A stretch of DNA of 64,000 nucleotides from JAAXHV01 sp965207165 (GTDB lineage Bacteria > Pseudomonadota > Gammaproteobacteria > Eutrophobiales > Eutrophobiaceae), in assembly GCA_965207165.1 (NCBI GenBank), contig OZ242265.1, forward strand, positions 2,480,001 to 2,544,000, given 5' to 3'. Below, piece after piece: positions 1 through 8,253 of this stretch; within the stretch, counting starts at the first letter, position 1; every line of letters starts with the position of its first letter. The notes below the pieces were generated by a model, which worked only from the letters and a program-made list of their open reading frames with translations, ran no database searches and had not been told where the DNA came from. The position numbers and the translations under genes are program-made.

Positions 1-2
1 TG

Positions 3-248
3 CTCGGGGCATGGACAGGTTGGCACGCACTGGCATCCATTATTTTCATTTCCTCACTGCTCGGTTCGCTGGCCGGTATATACCTGGTGTTTCTGCGCAG
101 GCGGCAACGCCTGTCCTGGCGTGGTTCAAGCCAGGAACCGGCACAGATCGCGTTCGGGCCTTTCCTTGCACTGGCAGGCTGGCTCAGCCTGGTATGGGGG
201 TTGAACGTTTTCGATTACCTGTACCTGCCGGGAGGGATTGTGACATGA
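3..248 (+). CDS. pilD: Prepilin peptidase PilD, C-terminal part (cut by window start)
   Basis: This frame is open from the window edge and ends in TGA at 246-248. It encodes the last 81 residues of a type IV prepilin leader peptidase/N-methyltransferase, an inner-membrane aspartyl protease that processes type IV pilins and type II secretion pseudopilins. The visible part holds two hydrophobic segments and the family's C-terminal pattern: a membrane segment around LASIIFISSLLG, a basic loop RRRQR, then IAFGPFLALAGWLSL, matching the conserved FGPxLAxxGW region. The catalytic aspartates and zinc-binding cysteines lie upstream of the window. The stop overlaps the coaE start (ATGA), the usual pilD-coaE arrangement in Gammaproteobacteria. 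Confidence 0.88.
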   Translation, partial: LGAWTGWHALASIIFISSLLGSLAGIYLVFLRRRQRLSWRGSSQEPAQIAFGPFLALAGWLSLVWGLNVFDYLYLPGGIVT

Positions 249-859
249 AGCAGCCCATGCGGGTAGGATTGACCGGGGGGATAGGCAGCGGCAAAACGAC
301 AGTCAAAAATTGTTTTGACGACCTTGGCGTCCCTACGGTAGACGCAGATGAGATATCCCATGATATTACCAGGCCCGGCCTGGCAGCTTTCTACGAAGTG
401 GTTGCCCTGTTCGGCAAAGAATGCCTGGACGAGGCAGGCAACCTGAACCGGCAATACCTGCGCGAACTGATCTTCGCCAGGCCGGCGCTGAAAAAACAAC
501 TGGAAGCCATCATCCACCCCCGTGTGCGCCGGGGAATACAGGAGTTCCTGACCCGGGTAACCTATCCTTATTGCATTATCTGCATACCCCTGTTGCTGGA
601 AACAGGCAGGCAGGCAACCATGGACCGGGTCCTGGTGGTCGATGCGCCCGAAGAATTACAGGTAGCGCGGGTATCCCGGCGGGACAACGCTGATGAAGAG
701 CAGACAAGGAGTATAATCAATTCCCAGGTCAGCCGGGAGGAGAGACTGCGTTACGCGCATGATATTATTGTCAACGATGGTAATATTGACGACTTGAAAA
801 AACAGGCCGTGAATTTACATGGCGAATATATCGAGTTATCTCTTCAGAAAAATAACTAA
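245..859 (+). CDS. coaE: Dephospho-CoA kinase
   Basis: CoaE phosphorylates the 3'-hydroxyl of dephospho-CoA with ATP, the last step of coenzyme A synthesis in the cytoplasm. The protein has 204 residues, normal for the family. A P-loop GLTGGIGSGKT lies at residues 8-18, followed by the substrate-side motif VDADEISHDITRPG. The frame is open for another 78 codons upstream, but that stretch is pilD read in another frame; the ATG at 245 overlaps the pilD stop and places the P-loop at the usual distance from the N terminus. zapD follows 18 bases downstream in the same direction, so pilD-coaE-zapD is probably one transcript. Confidence 0.95.
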   Translation: MKQPMRVGLTGGIGSGKTTVKNCFDDLGVPTVDADEISHDITRPGLAAFYEVVALFGKECLDEAGNLNRQYLRELIFARPALKKQLEAIIHPRVRRGIQEFLTRVTYPYCIICIPLLLETGRQATMDRVLVVDAPEELQVARVSRRDNADEEQTRSIINSQVSREERLRYAHDIIVNDGNIDDLKKQAVNLHGEYIELSLQKNN

Positions 860-877
860 TAACCTGACCTGGTAACC

Positions 878-1648
878 ATGGAAAATAGTCTCGTATATGA
901 ACATCCCCTGAACGAACGTATCAGGACTTTACTGAGAATAGAGAACCTGTTTCACCGCCTGGATAATTATTCGGGATCGACGGACCTGTGGGATATGCGC
1001 CTCACTATCTCCCTGCTGATCGACCTGAATGATTTAATGAAGTGGTCCGACTGCAAAACTGACCTGGCCAAGGAACTGGAGCGGTGCCGGTCAATCCTGG
1101 GCGCGCTGGAAGGTAATCCGGGAGTGGATTCACACAAGCTCAAACAGGTCCTCAGCGACCTCAATGAAAGTCTTGAAACCATGCAGGACAATGCCTACGT
1201 ACCCGGGGCAATACTGGAGAAGGATGAGTTGATCACCTCCATCAGGCAGAAAAGCTCCGTGGCAGGCGGCGCCTGCAATTTTGACCTGCCCGTCTATCAC
1301 CACTGGTTGAACAAGTCTACGCGTTTCAAGCAACAGTGCCTGCGCGAATGGCAGGAAGACATGTTAACCATCAAAAAGGGCACAAACCTGGTGCTGAACC
1401 TGATCCGGAATAACGCTATCGCGACCAAGGAAACTGCCAAGGAGGGATTTTTTCAGCAATCCGTCGAGTCGGGCACGAAATACCAGCTGATCAGGATTGT
1501 CATTCCCAGGAACCTGAAATATTTCCCTGAAGTAAGTGGCGGGAAACACCGGGTTACGGTCCGGTTCATGGAACAGTCCGAGACCTCGAGCCGGCCGGAA
1601 CAGACCGGGAATGACGTGGAATTCGAACTGCATTTCTGCATTTCCTGA
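878..1648 (+). CDS. zapD: Cell division protein ZapD
   Basis: ZapD (formerly YacF, DUF1342) is a cytoplasmic FtsZ-binding protein that bundles FtsZ filaments at the division site. The 256-residue length is typical, and the N terminus (YEHPLNERIRTLLRIENLF) matches the strongly conserved start of the family. The C-terminal half is beta-rich, ending in a strand-like segment rich in E and F. The gene follows coaE, as in many Gammaproteobacteria. The small zinc protein gene yacG, often the next gene, is not found here; the following gene is convergent and starts its stop codon 3 bases away. A short CCGGG/CCCGG hairpin at about 1655-1672 has no T tract. Confidence 0.93.
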   Translation: MENSLVYEHPLNERIRTLLRIENLFHRLDNYSGSTDLWDMRLTISLLIDLNDLMKWSDCKTDLAKELERCRSILGALEGNPGVDSHKLKQVLSDLNESLETMQDNAYVPGAILEKDELITSIRQKSSVAGGACNFDLPVYHHWLNKSTRFKQQCLREWQEDMLTIKKGTNLVLNLIRNNAIATKETAKEGFFQQSVESGTKYQLIRIVIPRNLKYFPEVSGGKHRVTVRFMEQSETSSRPEQTGNDVEFELHFCIS

Positions 1649-1651
1649 CCA

Positions 1652-2665
1652 TCACCGGGACAATGCCCGGGTTATTTCCGCAACTGAACCAGGTCTGTCC
1701 CACACATCGCTGATCAGGGCAATTCCCTGGGCGCCGTGTGGCGCGGCATGCGCCAGGTCGGAGAGTCTCATCCCGCCCAGGGCATAAACCGGAACGGGTA
1801 CCTGCCTGACCATATCAGAAAACCCATCCCATCCCAGGGTGTCATCCCTGTAATCTGCAGCCTGCCCCCTGGCTCCGCCGGTAGCGGCTGACCCCTTTTT
1901 TCGCACTTGGGACAAGACACAGAAATCAACATCAATCTCCGCCGCATGCATCAACTCACGCATGTTATGGCAGGAAGCGCCAACCCAGGACCCGGACGGC
2001 AACGGCCGCCCCGTTAATCCCAGTAGACGTTCGCCGGTCAGGTGGACGCCGGCGGCGCCGGTTTCCATGGCAAACTCAGGAGTGGAATTGACTATGAGTT
2101 GCGCACCATGGCTCCTGCACGCGTCAACCATCTCCATGACTGCAGGTCTATGATTATGCGCCGATTTGCTCCTGAACTGCACCAGCTTCACGCCGGCCGC
2201 CAGGTATTGGCGTAACTCATTCATGAAGGCTGGAGAATAACTGTCCAGGTTCGGGGTGATGAGATACACTGCCGGCAGTTTGCAGGCGGTAATAATCCCC
2301 TTGTTGGCGGCGGGGAAATCCGTTGCCGCCAGGGAAAAAATATCCACCCACTGCGTTGCCTGCCCTTCATTACCCCGCAACTGTCCAGTCCAGCCATGCA
2401 CTTTCCATACGCTGAACCGTAACGGTTTGCCCGGATAATCGTAATCGAACGAGATAAGCGGTGAACAGTCCCCGGCATTAATGTTGAGTTCCTCGAATAA
2501 TTCCCGCTTCAGGGCCTGAAGCAGGGTTTCGCCATCCCGGACCTTGCCGCCGGGGAATTCCCACATGCCGCCGAGATGGGAATGGCACGGGCGCCTGGCC
2601 ACCAGCACCTTGTCCCCGGCGGCGTTGTAGACTACGCCCAGGGCGATATGATCTCTGGCAGGCAT
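1652..2665 (-). CDS. MutT-type Nudix hydrolase fused to a thiamine-phosphate-synthase-like domain
   Basis: This 337-residue protein has two domains. Residues 1-130 form a MutT-like Nudix hydrolase with the Nudix box at 40-62 (G40, E46, R54-E55, E58-E59); the usual glycine near the box end is an asparagine (N61). MutT removes 8-oxo-dGTP from the nucleotide pool. Residues about 133-337 resemble the TIM-barrel of thiamine-phosphate synthase ThiE/TenI, with motifs YLITP, KLVQFRSK, GVHLTGERL and YALGGM. This fusion is a known gammaproteobacterial architecture found near secA and argJ. Whether the ThiE-like half is active cannot be told from sequence. The gene lies downstream of argJ on the same strand, separated by a repeat-rich gap. 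Confidence 0.9.
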   Translation of the reverse strand: MPARDHIALGVVYNAAGDKVLVARRPCHSHLGGMWEFPGGKVRDGETLLQALKRELFEELNINAGDCSPLISFDYDYPGKPLRFSVWKVHGWTGQLRGNEGQATQWVDIFSLAATDFPAANKGIITACKLPAVYLITPNLDSYSPAFMNELRQYLAAGVKLVQFRSKSAHNHRPAVMEMVDACRSHGAQLIVNSTPEFAMETGAAGVHLTGERLLGLTGRPLPSGSWVGASCHNMRELMHAAEIDVDFCVLSQVRKKGSAATGGARGQAADYRDDTLGWDGFSDMVRQVPVPVYALGGMRLSDLAHAAPHGAQGIALISDVWDRPGSVAEITRALSR

Positions 2666-2674
2666 GGGGTTAAT

Positions 2675-2818
2675 AATTACGAATTACGAATTAGGAATTA
2701 GGAATTAGGAATTAGGAATGAATGTGCTGCGTTGGGCGGCAGTTTTTCGCACACAAGAACAAACCGTACAAGGACATAACACCCCCAATTCGTAATTCCT
2801 AATTCGTAATTCGTAATT
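2675..2818. repeat. Inverted repeat of AATTACGAATTA units between argJ and mutT-thiE
   Basis: The gap between the two genes carries two AT-rich arms built from short units of the type AATTACG and AATTAGG. The arm at 2675-2700 and the arm at 2793-2818 are perfect reverse complements over 26 bp, and the left arm continues with further AATTAGG units to about 2719. The 92 bp between the arms show no gene. The same unit type recurs at 33397-33427, so this looks like a dispersed intergenic repeat of this genome rather than a gene-specific regulatory site. Confidence 0.85.
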
Positions 2819-2834
2819 GATTTCTAATTGTCCG

Positions 2835-4052
2835 TCAGGACCTGTATTCGGCGTTAATCGTGACGTAATCATGGGACAGGTCGCAGGTCCAGTAGCAGGC
2901 GCTTGCAGTTCCCTGGTTCAGGTCGATGCGTATCTCGATTTCATCATCCTGCATCGCGGCTGTTCCCCGTTCTTCGGTATAGTCTTTTGCCCTGGCGCCG
3001 TTTTCAACGATACAAACCTCGTTCAGGTGCACGGAAATCCTGCCTATATCCAGGTCCACGCCCTTGCTTCTCCCGATTGCTGCCAATATTCTGCCCCAAT
3101 TGGGGTCGGACGCATATAATGCAGTCTTGACCAGCGGAGACGTGGCCACCGCGTCGGCTACAGCAGTACATTCTGTTTCACTCCGGGCGTTATCGACCCG
3201 GACAGTCACAAATTTCGTGGCGCCCTCGCCATCCCTGACAATCTCCTGGGCCAGACGGGTACATAGTTCCGTTATCAGGGCTTCCAGACGGTCGTACACC
3301 GGGCCGGCTTCACCAACCATCCTGCCGGCGCTATTTTTGCCGGTGGCGACCAGGACGCAGGCATCGTTGGTGGAGGTATCGCCGTCAACACAGATCCTGT
3401 TGAACGATTCATCAACAGCGGTTTTCAGTATGCGGTCCAGGGCGCCCCGGGATACGTTGGCATCGGTGGCGATAAAGGCAAGCATAGTGGCCATGTCCGG
3501 TTTAATCATGCCGGCGCCCTTCGCTATGCCGGTTACGGCAAACGCTTCGGGACCAACACCCGTTGCGGTACTGCCTTTCAGCCGCGTATCGGTGGTCATG
3601 ATGGCCCGCGCACAATCGGGCCAGGCGTCATCCGTCAACCTGTCGAACAGTTTGGGCAAGGTACGACATATCTTATCGACCGGCAGGTATTCCCCGATTA
3701 CCCCGGTGGAAAACGGTAATACGGCATCCGCTGCGTACCCGGCCAGGCCGGCCAGGGCCTCGCAGACCCGGGTTGCATCGTTGATGCCCTGCGCACCTGT
3801 CCCTGCATTGGCATTGCCGGCGTTGACAAGCAGATATTTCACGGGACCATGCTGCAGGTGCTTCCTGGCGACGGCAACCGGCGCCGCGCAAAACCGGTTG
3901 CGGGTAAAGACTGCGCTGACTCTGGCGCCGTCGCAGATCTCGAACAAGGCCAGGTCGTCCCTGGCCGCGCCATATAGCCCTGCCGAGCAGGCAGCAAGCC
4001 TGATGCCGTCAACAGGCGAGAGATCTGTGGAATGTGTTAATCCGGCTGCCAT
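2835..4052 (-). CDS. argJ: Arginine biosynthesis bifunctional protein ArgJ
   Basis: ArgJ transfers the acetyl group from N-acetylornithine to glutamate in the cyclic arginine pathway; some members also use acetyl-CoA (N-acetylglutamate synthase). The 405-residue protein has the autoprocessing site in KGAGMIKPDMATMLAF at residues 178-193: cleavage before T189 would give the alpha and beta chains, with T189 as nucleophile. The oxyanion-hole region STGVIGEYLP (115-124) is also present. The start ATG at 4052 gives the usual N terminus. secA ends 57 bases upstream on the same strand, as in Pseudomonas-type secA-argJ-mutT loci. Confidence 0.95.
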   Translation of the reverse strand: MAAGLTHSTDLSPVDGIRLAACSAGLYGAARDDLALFEICDGARVSAVFTRNRFCAAPVAVARKHLQHGPVKYLLVNAGNANAGTGAQGINDATRVCEALAGLAGYAADAVLPFSTGVIGEYLPVDKICRTLPKLFDRLTDDAWPDCARAIMTTDTRLKGSTATGVGPEAFAVTGIAKGAGMIKPDMATMLAFIATDANVSRGALDRILKTAVDESFNRICVDGDTSTNDACVLVATGKNSAGRMVGEAGPVYDRLEALITELCTRLAQEIVRDGEGATKFVTVRVDNARSETECTAVADAVATSPLVKTALYASDPNWGRILAAIGRSKGVDLDIGRISVHLNEVCIVENGARAKDYTEERGTAAMQDDEIEIRIDLNQGTASACYWTCDLSHDYVTINAEYRS

Positions 4053-4109
4053 GTTTTAACCATGGAGATCACGTTGATTTCATCCATGGCCGCTATGACG
4101 AACTTGTCG

Positions 4110-6800
4110 TCAGTTGAGTTTGCCATGGCAGAACTTGAATTTCTTCCCGGAACCGCAGGGGCAGGGCTCATTACGGCCGATTTTCTTTTGATCGCGTATA
4201 TAGGGTTTTTGCTGCTGGTTCTCACCAGGTTTGTCCATGGCGCTGGGCGCGTCCGGATGATTGAACTGCATTTGCGCGGGCCTGGGCCGCCGTTGCAATA
4301 CCTGTTCATCCTGATCCTCCCTGACCTGTATTTTCGCCAGTATGGTAACGACGTCGTATTTGATGTTTTCCAGCATATCGCCAAACATGGAAAATGCTTC
4401 CTTCTTGTATTCCTGCTTGGGATTCTTTGCCGCGTATCCGCGCAACCCGATGCCTTGCCGCAGATGGTCCATCGCCACCAGGTGTTCTTTCCAATGCCGG
4501 TCCAGTGTGTCCAGCATCAAACCCTTTTCAACCCTGCGCACCAGATCCGGCGGCAGGTCGGCATGTCTTGTTTCCACTTCTTCGGCAACGGTCCCGGTAA
4601 CCTTTGCGGTCAGCGCTTCTTCATCCAGGGATGCATCCTCGTCCAGCCATTCCTGTATCGGCAAATGCACATTCAAGTCATTGGCCAGCGCATCCGCCAG
4701 GTCAGCGGTGTTCCACATTTCGTCCTGGCTGCCGGGGGGAATATGGTTTGCAAAAATACCTGTTACGACATCTTCCCGCATCGTCCGGATATCGGTAGAA
4801 ACGTCGTCTCCTCCCAACAACTCGTTGCGCCATTCATAAATCACCTTGCGTTGATCATTTGCGACGTCATCGTATTCAAGTAAATGTTTACGGATATCGA
4901 AATTATGGGCCTCGACCTTCCGTTGGGCGTTTTCAATTGCCTTGGTAACCATGGTGGACTCAATGGCCTCACCCTCCTCCATTCCCAGCCTCTGCATGAT
5001 GGAGGCCACCCGTTCCGAAGCGAAAATGCGCATCAGGTCATCCTCAAGGGAAATATAGAACCGGCTCGACCCCGGGTCGCCCTGGCGCCCGGAACGACCC
5101 CTTAACTGGTTGTCTATGCGCCTGGATTCGTGCCGTTCGGTACCGATAATGCGCAAGCCGCCATGGTCGACCACGCTCTTATGGCGTTTCTGCCAGGCCG
5201 CGCGAACCTTGTTTACGGCTGCTTCATCCGCGTCTCCCATACTCTTGATCTCCGCATCAAGGTTCCCGCCAAGCACGATGTCGGTACCCCGCCCGGCCAT
5301 GTTGGTAGCTATCGTCACCGTCCCCGGCCGGCCGGCCTGGGCAATGATTTCGGCTTCCCTTTCGTGGTACTTGGCGTTCAGGACCTGGTGTTTTATCTTG
5401 TTCTTTTTCAGTTGGCCCGACAGGTATTCCGACACCTCTATGGTAACGGTGCCCACGAGGACAGGCTGGCCGTTCTCCTGGCAGGCCTTTATATCATCGG
5501 TGATGGCCGCGAACTTCTCCCTGGAAGTCAGGTATACCATATCCGGCTGATCGTCCCTGACCATCGGCAGGTGTGTGGGGACAACGACTACTTCCAGGCC
5601 GTATATCTGCTGGAATTCATACGCTTCGGTATCCGCCGTGCCCGTCATGCCGGCCAGCTTTTCATAAAGGCGAAAATAATTCTGGTAGGTGATGGTTGCC
5701 AGTGTCTGGTTTTCATTCTGGACAGGTACGTTTTCCTTGGCTTCTATAGCCTGGTGCAAACCGTCCGACCAGCGCCTGCCGGGCATGGTCCTGCCGGTGA
5801 ATTCATCGACTATGACTACTTCGTTGTTCTGGACGATATAGTCGACGTTATTCTGAAACAGGGAATGCGCCCGCAGCGCCGAATTCATGTGGTGGAGAAT
5901 GGGGATATTGGCCGGGTCATACAGACTCATGCCCTGCTGCATGATACCGTTCTCCAGCAGCAATTTTTCCACCCGTTCATGGCCTGTTTCTGTCAGGTAA
6001 GCCTGCTTGCTTTTTTCATCAAGCACATAATCGCCGCCATCCTCTTCCTCTTTCTGCAGCTTCAATCGAGGTACTATCCTGTTCATGCTCAGGTACAGGT
6101 CGGACCTGTCATCAACGCTTCCTGAAATGATAAGAGGTGTGCGCGCCTCATCGATAAGTATCGAATCCACCTCGTCGACTATTGCGAATTTCAGGTCCCG
6201 TTGCACCTGGTCGTCCCCGTGGAACTTCATATTGTCCCGCAAGTAGTCGAAACCGAATTCATTATTGGTTCCGTAGGTAATATCGGCGGCGTAGGCCCGT
6301 TTCCGTTCGTCATTATTGAGGCCGGAAATGATCACGCCGGTCGTCATGCCCATGAAGGAATAGATTGCTCCCATCCATTCGGCATCACGCTGCGCCAGGT
6401 AATCGTTCACGGTAATAATGTGGACGCCTGAGCCGGTCAGGGCGTTCAGATAAGCCGGCAACGTCGCCACCAGCGTCTTGCCTTCGCCGGTACGCATTTC
6501 CGCTATGTTTCCCCGGTTCAGCACGATACCGCCTACCAGTTGCACGTCAAAGTGCCGCATATCCAGGGTTCTCCTGCCCGCTTCGCGTACCAGGGCAAAC
6601 GCCTCCGGCAGGAGATCGTCCAGGCTTTCACCCTGGTCCCACCTGGATCTCAGTTCGATGGTTTTTTGCGGAAACTCGTTATCCTGGAGCCTGGTGACGT
6701 TATGCTCAAGTTCATTGATACTCGCAACGGTCTTTTGCATGCTCTTCAGGACGCGCGCATTCCTGCTGCCGAAGATTTTTGTGAATACAGTTTTGATCAC
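4110..6800 (-). CDS. secA: Preprotein translocase ATPase SecA
   Basis: SecA is the motor that pushes unfolded preproteins through SecYEG. The 896-residue length is normal for the proteobacterial form. Visible motifs are Walker A (MRTGEGKTLVA, about residue 102), the DEVDSILIDEARTPLIISG block, helicase motif TNMAGRGTDIVLGG and GLRIIGTERHESRRID, and the C-terminal zinc-binding tail CPCGSGKKFKFCHG, which binds SecB and phospholipid. The start codon is GTG at 6800. No SecM-like arrest peptide is encoded just upstream; that gap holds only a short hairpin. An M23 peptidase gene lies 93 bases upstream on the same strand. Confidence 0.97.
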   Translation of the reverse strand: MIKTVFTKIFGSRNARVLKSMQKTVASINELEHNVTRLQDNEFPQKTIELRSRWDQGESLDDLLPEAFALVREAGRRTLDMRHFDVQLVGGIVLNRGNIAEMRTGEGKTLVATLPAYLNALTGSGVHIITVNDYLAQRDAEWMGAIYSFMGMTTGVIISGLNNDERKRAYAADITYGTNNEFGFDYLRDNMKFHGDDQVQRDLKFAIVDEVDSILIDEARTPLIISGSVDDRSDLYLSMNRIVPRLKLQKEEEDGGDYVLDEKSKQAYLTETGHERVEKLLLENGIMQQGMSLYDPANIPILHHMNSALRAHSLFQNNVDYIVQNNEVVIVDEFTGRTMPGRRWSDGLHQAIEAKENVPVQNENQTLATITYQNYFRLYEKLAGMTGTADTEAYEFQQIYGLEVVVVPTHLPMVRDDQPDMVYLTSREKFAAITDDIKACQENGQPVLVGTVTIEVSEYLSGQLKKNKIKHQVLNAKYHEREAEIIAQAGRPGTVTIATNMAGRGTDIVLGGNLDAEIKSMGDADEAAVNKVRAAWQKRHKSVVDHGGLRIIGTERHESRRIDNQLRGRSGRQGDPGSSRFYISLEDDLMRIFASERVASIMQRLGMEEGEAIESTMVTKAIENAQRKVEAHNFDIRKHLLEYDDVANDQRKVIYEWRNELLGGDDVSTDIRTMREDVVTGIFANHIPPGSQDEMWNTADLADALANDLNVHLPIQEWLDEDASLDEEALTAKVTGTVAEEVETRHADLPPDLVRRVEKGLMLDTLDRHWKEHLVAMDHLRQGIGLRGYAAKNPKQEYKKEAFSMFGDMLENIKYDVVTILAKIQVREDQDEQVLQRRPRPAQMQFNHPDAPSAMDKPGENQQQKPYIRDQKKIGRNEPCPCGSGKKFKFCHGKLN

Positions 6801-6838
6801 GTGGACAATCCGGGTTAGTACAGCACAGTAACGCTACA

Positions 6839-6856
6839 AACGCCTGGAGAGGCGTT
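6839..6856 (-). promoter_or_regulatory. Short perfect hairpin between the M23 peptidase gene and secA
   Basis: On the transcribed strand AACGCCT and AGGCGTT form a perfect 7-bp stem with a CTCC loop, followed by TTTG. It lies 37 bases after the M23 peptidase stop and 38 bases before the secA start. It could be a weak terminator of the upstream gene or part of the secA leader. The T tract is too short to call an intrinsic terminator with confidence. Confidence 0.4.
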
Positions 6857-6893
6857 GGCTGATTAAAACAGAACGGCCGAAAAAAATAAAGGA

Positions 6894-7778
6894 TTACTGC
6901 AAAGAAATGTAGTTGCGGGGGTTGATATGCCGGCCGTTTCTGACAACTTCGAAATGGACATGGGTGCCGGTGCTGCGCCCGGTACTGCCCATGATCGCGA
7001 TCATTTCTCCTTTCTCGACCCTTTCCCCGGCATTGACAAGATTTTCCTTGTTATGGGCGTACCGGGTGACGTAACCGTTACCATGACTGATTTCAATCAG
7101 GTTGCCATATCCCTGGTTCGGACCCGACCAAGTCACGATGCCTGATGCGACGGAGGTAACCGGCATCCCCGATCTGCCTGCCAGATCAAGCCCCAGGTGA
7201 AACTCCCTGTTGCCGGATATCGGGTCGGTCCTGTAGCCGAATAATGATGAAACCCAGCCGCCCTCGGCGGGGTTGCCCAGGGGTCTGGTCTGATCCTGCA
7301 GGCTTCTTCCCATCAGCATGGATTCCATTGCAGACAACTTATCCTCACGATCCTGCAGAGCCCGGTCCAGTTTATTGAGGGAAATGAGGAATTCCATATC
7401 CGACACCCTTCCTGAATCGTCGTTGAGCATGGTTTGCGGTCCGCCGATACCCGGTGGATTATCAATGCCGAATTCCATGTCATCCAGCTGCGCCATCCGG
7501 GCGAGCCGGGTTCCCAGCGCATCCAGCCGCATGACATGGCCCTGCAACAAACTCAGCCTGCCCACCATTGCGTTTATGGCAGTTTCCGTGTCCGTCTTGA
7601 CATCCTCCAGGGCCTGCAGTTCACCCTCGACGAAACGTTTATCCAGGTAGGCGCGGCCCATGTCGGAAACGGTAACGGCGAGTGCGGCAAACAAACCCAG
7701 AACAACAGTACAGGTCCAGACGTTCAAAGATAGCCTCAGGGCCTTCTTTCTTTCGTTCAGAAAGATTATGATCTTCAT
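6894..7778 (-). CDS. M23 family metallopeptidase (LytM domain)
   Basis: This is a membrane-anchored, periplasmic LytM/M23 protein of 294 residues. A basic N terminus and one hydrophobic segment (about residues 21-41) precede a coiled-coil-like region rich in L, D and M. The LytM domain covers about residues 180-294. It has HLGLD for the first zinc ligands and HVHFE for the last, so the zinc site looks intact and the enzyme may cut peptidoglycan cross-links. I chose ATG 7778, three codons inside the longest frame, which begins with TTG. The gene sits between lpxC and secA and is divergent from dciA, as in Pseudomonas. Its substrate and partner proteins cannot be inferred from sequence. Confidence 0.88.
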   Translation of the reverse strand: MKIIIFLNERKKALRLSLNVWTCTVVLGLFAALAVTVSDMGRAYLDKRFVEGELQALEDVKTDTETAINAMVGRLSLLQGHVMRLDALGTRLARMAQLDDMEFGIDNPPGIGGPQTMLNDDSGRVSDMEFLISLNKLDRALQDREDKLSAMESMLMGRSLQDQTRPLGNPAEGGWVSSLFGYRTDPISGNREFHLGLDLAGRSGMPVTSVASGIVTWSGPNQGYGNLIEISHGNGYVTRYAHNKENLVNAGERVEKGEMIAIMGSTGRSTGTHVHFEVVRNGRHINPRNYISLQ

Positions 7779-7807
7779 ATGCCGCAACCCGTTTGCTTTT
7801 TAAGATA

Positions 7808-8251
7808 ATGGTTATAAATACCACAAAACCTATCGGTACGATATCGGACTTCCTTGTATCTTCGGACAGACTCTCACAGATCTGTAACCATATCAAAAAA
7901 CTCAATGGACTACAAATCAAACTGGGCGAGTTTCTCGGCAATCCGCTGGCTGAACACGTTGCAGTTGCCGACTACCGGCAGAACACCCTTGTCCTGCATA
8001 CCGACAGCGCCGCCTGGGCGGCTAAATTACGTTACGGCACCCCCGAAATTCTGGCAGCTTTCACAGGCGAACTGCCGGGACTCCGGACAGTCCGCATCAA
8101 GGTAGTACCCTCCGAGACGCTGATGCGGACCACGCGTCAAGTGCTCAAAGTCTCACCGGGCACCGCCGAGGGCATTCGCCAGGTTGCCGACCAGATCGCG
8201 GATACGGCGCTCCGGTCCACATTACACAGCATCGCGGATAAACTGGGCTAG
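7808..8251 (+). CDS. dciA: DciA-family protein (DUF721), replicative helicase loader
   Basis: The 147-residue product carries the DUF721 signature in its middle part: HVAVADYRQNTLVLHTDSAAWAAKLRY, followed by a PEILAAF helix. DciA is the ancestral loader of the DnaB helicase in bacteria that lack the phage-derived DnaC, so its presence fits a non-enterobacterial gammaproteobacterium. I chose ATG 7808 over an upstream in-frame TTG at 7793. The gene is divergent from the M23 peptidase gene (29 bases between starts) and convergent with lpxC (2 bases between stops). Confidence 0.88.
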   Translation: MVINTTKPIGTISDFLVSSDRLSQICNHIKKLNGLQIKLGEFLGNPLAEHVAVADYRQNTLVLHTDSAAWAAKLRYGTPEILAAFTGELPGLRTVRIKVVPSETLMRTTRQVLKVSPGTAEGIRQVADQIADTALRSTLHSIADKLG

Positions 8252-8253
8252 AA

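Noticed and set aside
2675..2820. CRISPR-like array from the AATTACG repeats
   Set aside because: Units are 7-13 bases, contiguous, without unique spacers, and no cas gene is near.
3064..4059. 331-codon frame antisense to argJ
   Set aside because: argJ on the other strand has all family motifs; long antisense frames are common in GC-rich genes.
5130..6125. 331-codon frame antisense to secA
   Set aside because: It lies fully within secA, has no recognisable protein content and no own ribosome site.
6801..6893. secM-like arrest peptide gene upstream of secA
   Set aside because: The gap of 93 bases holds only a short hairpin and no frame of useful length with a signal sequence.
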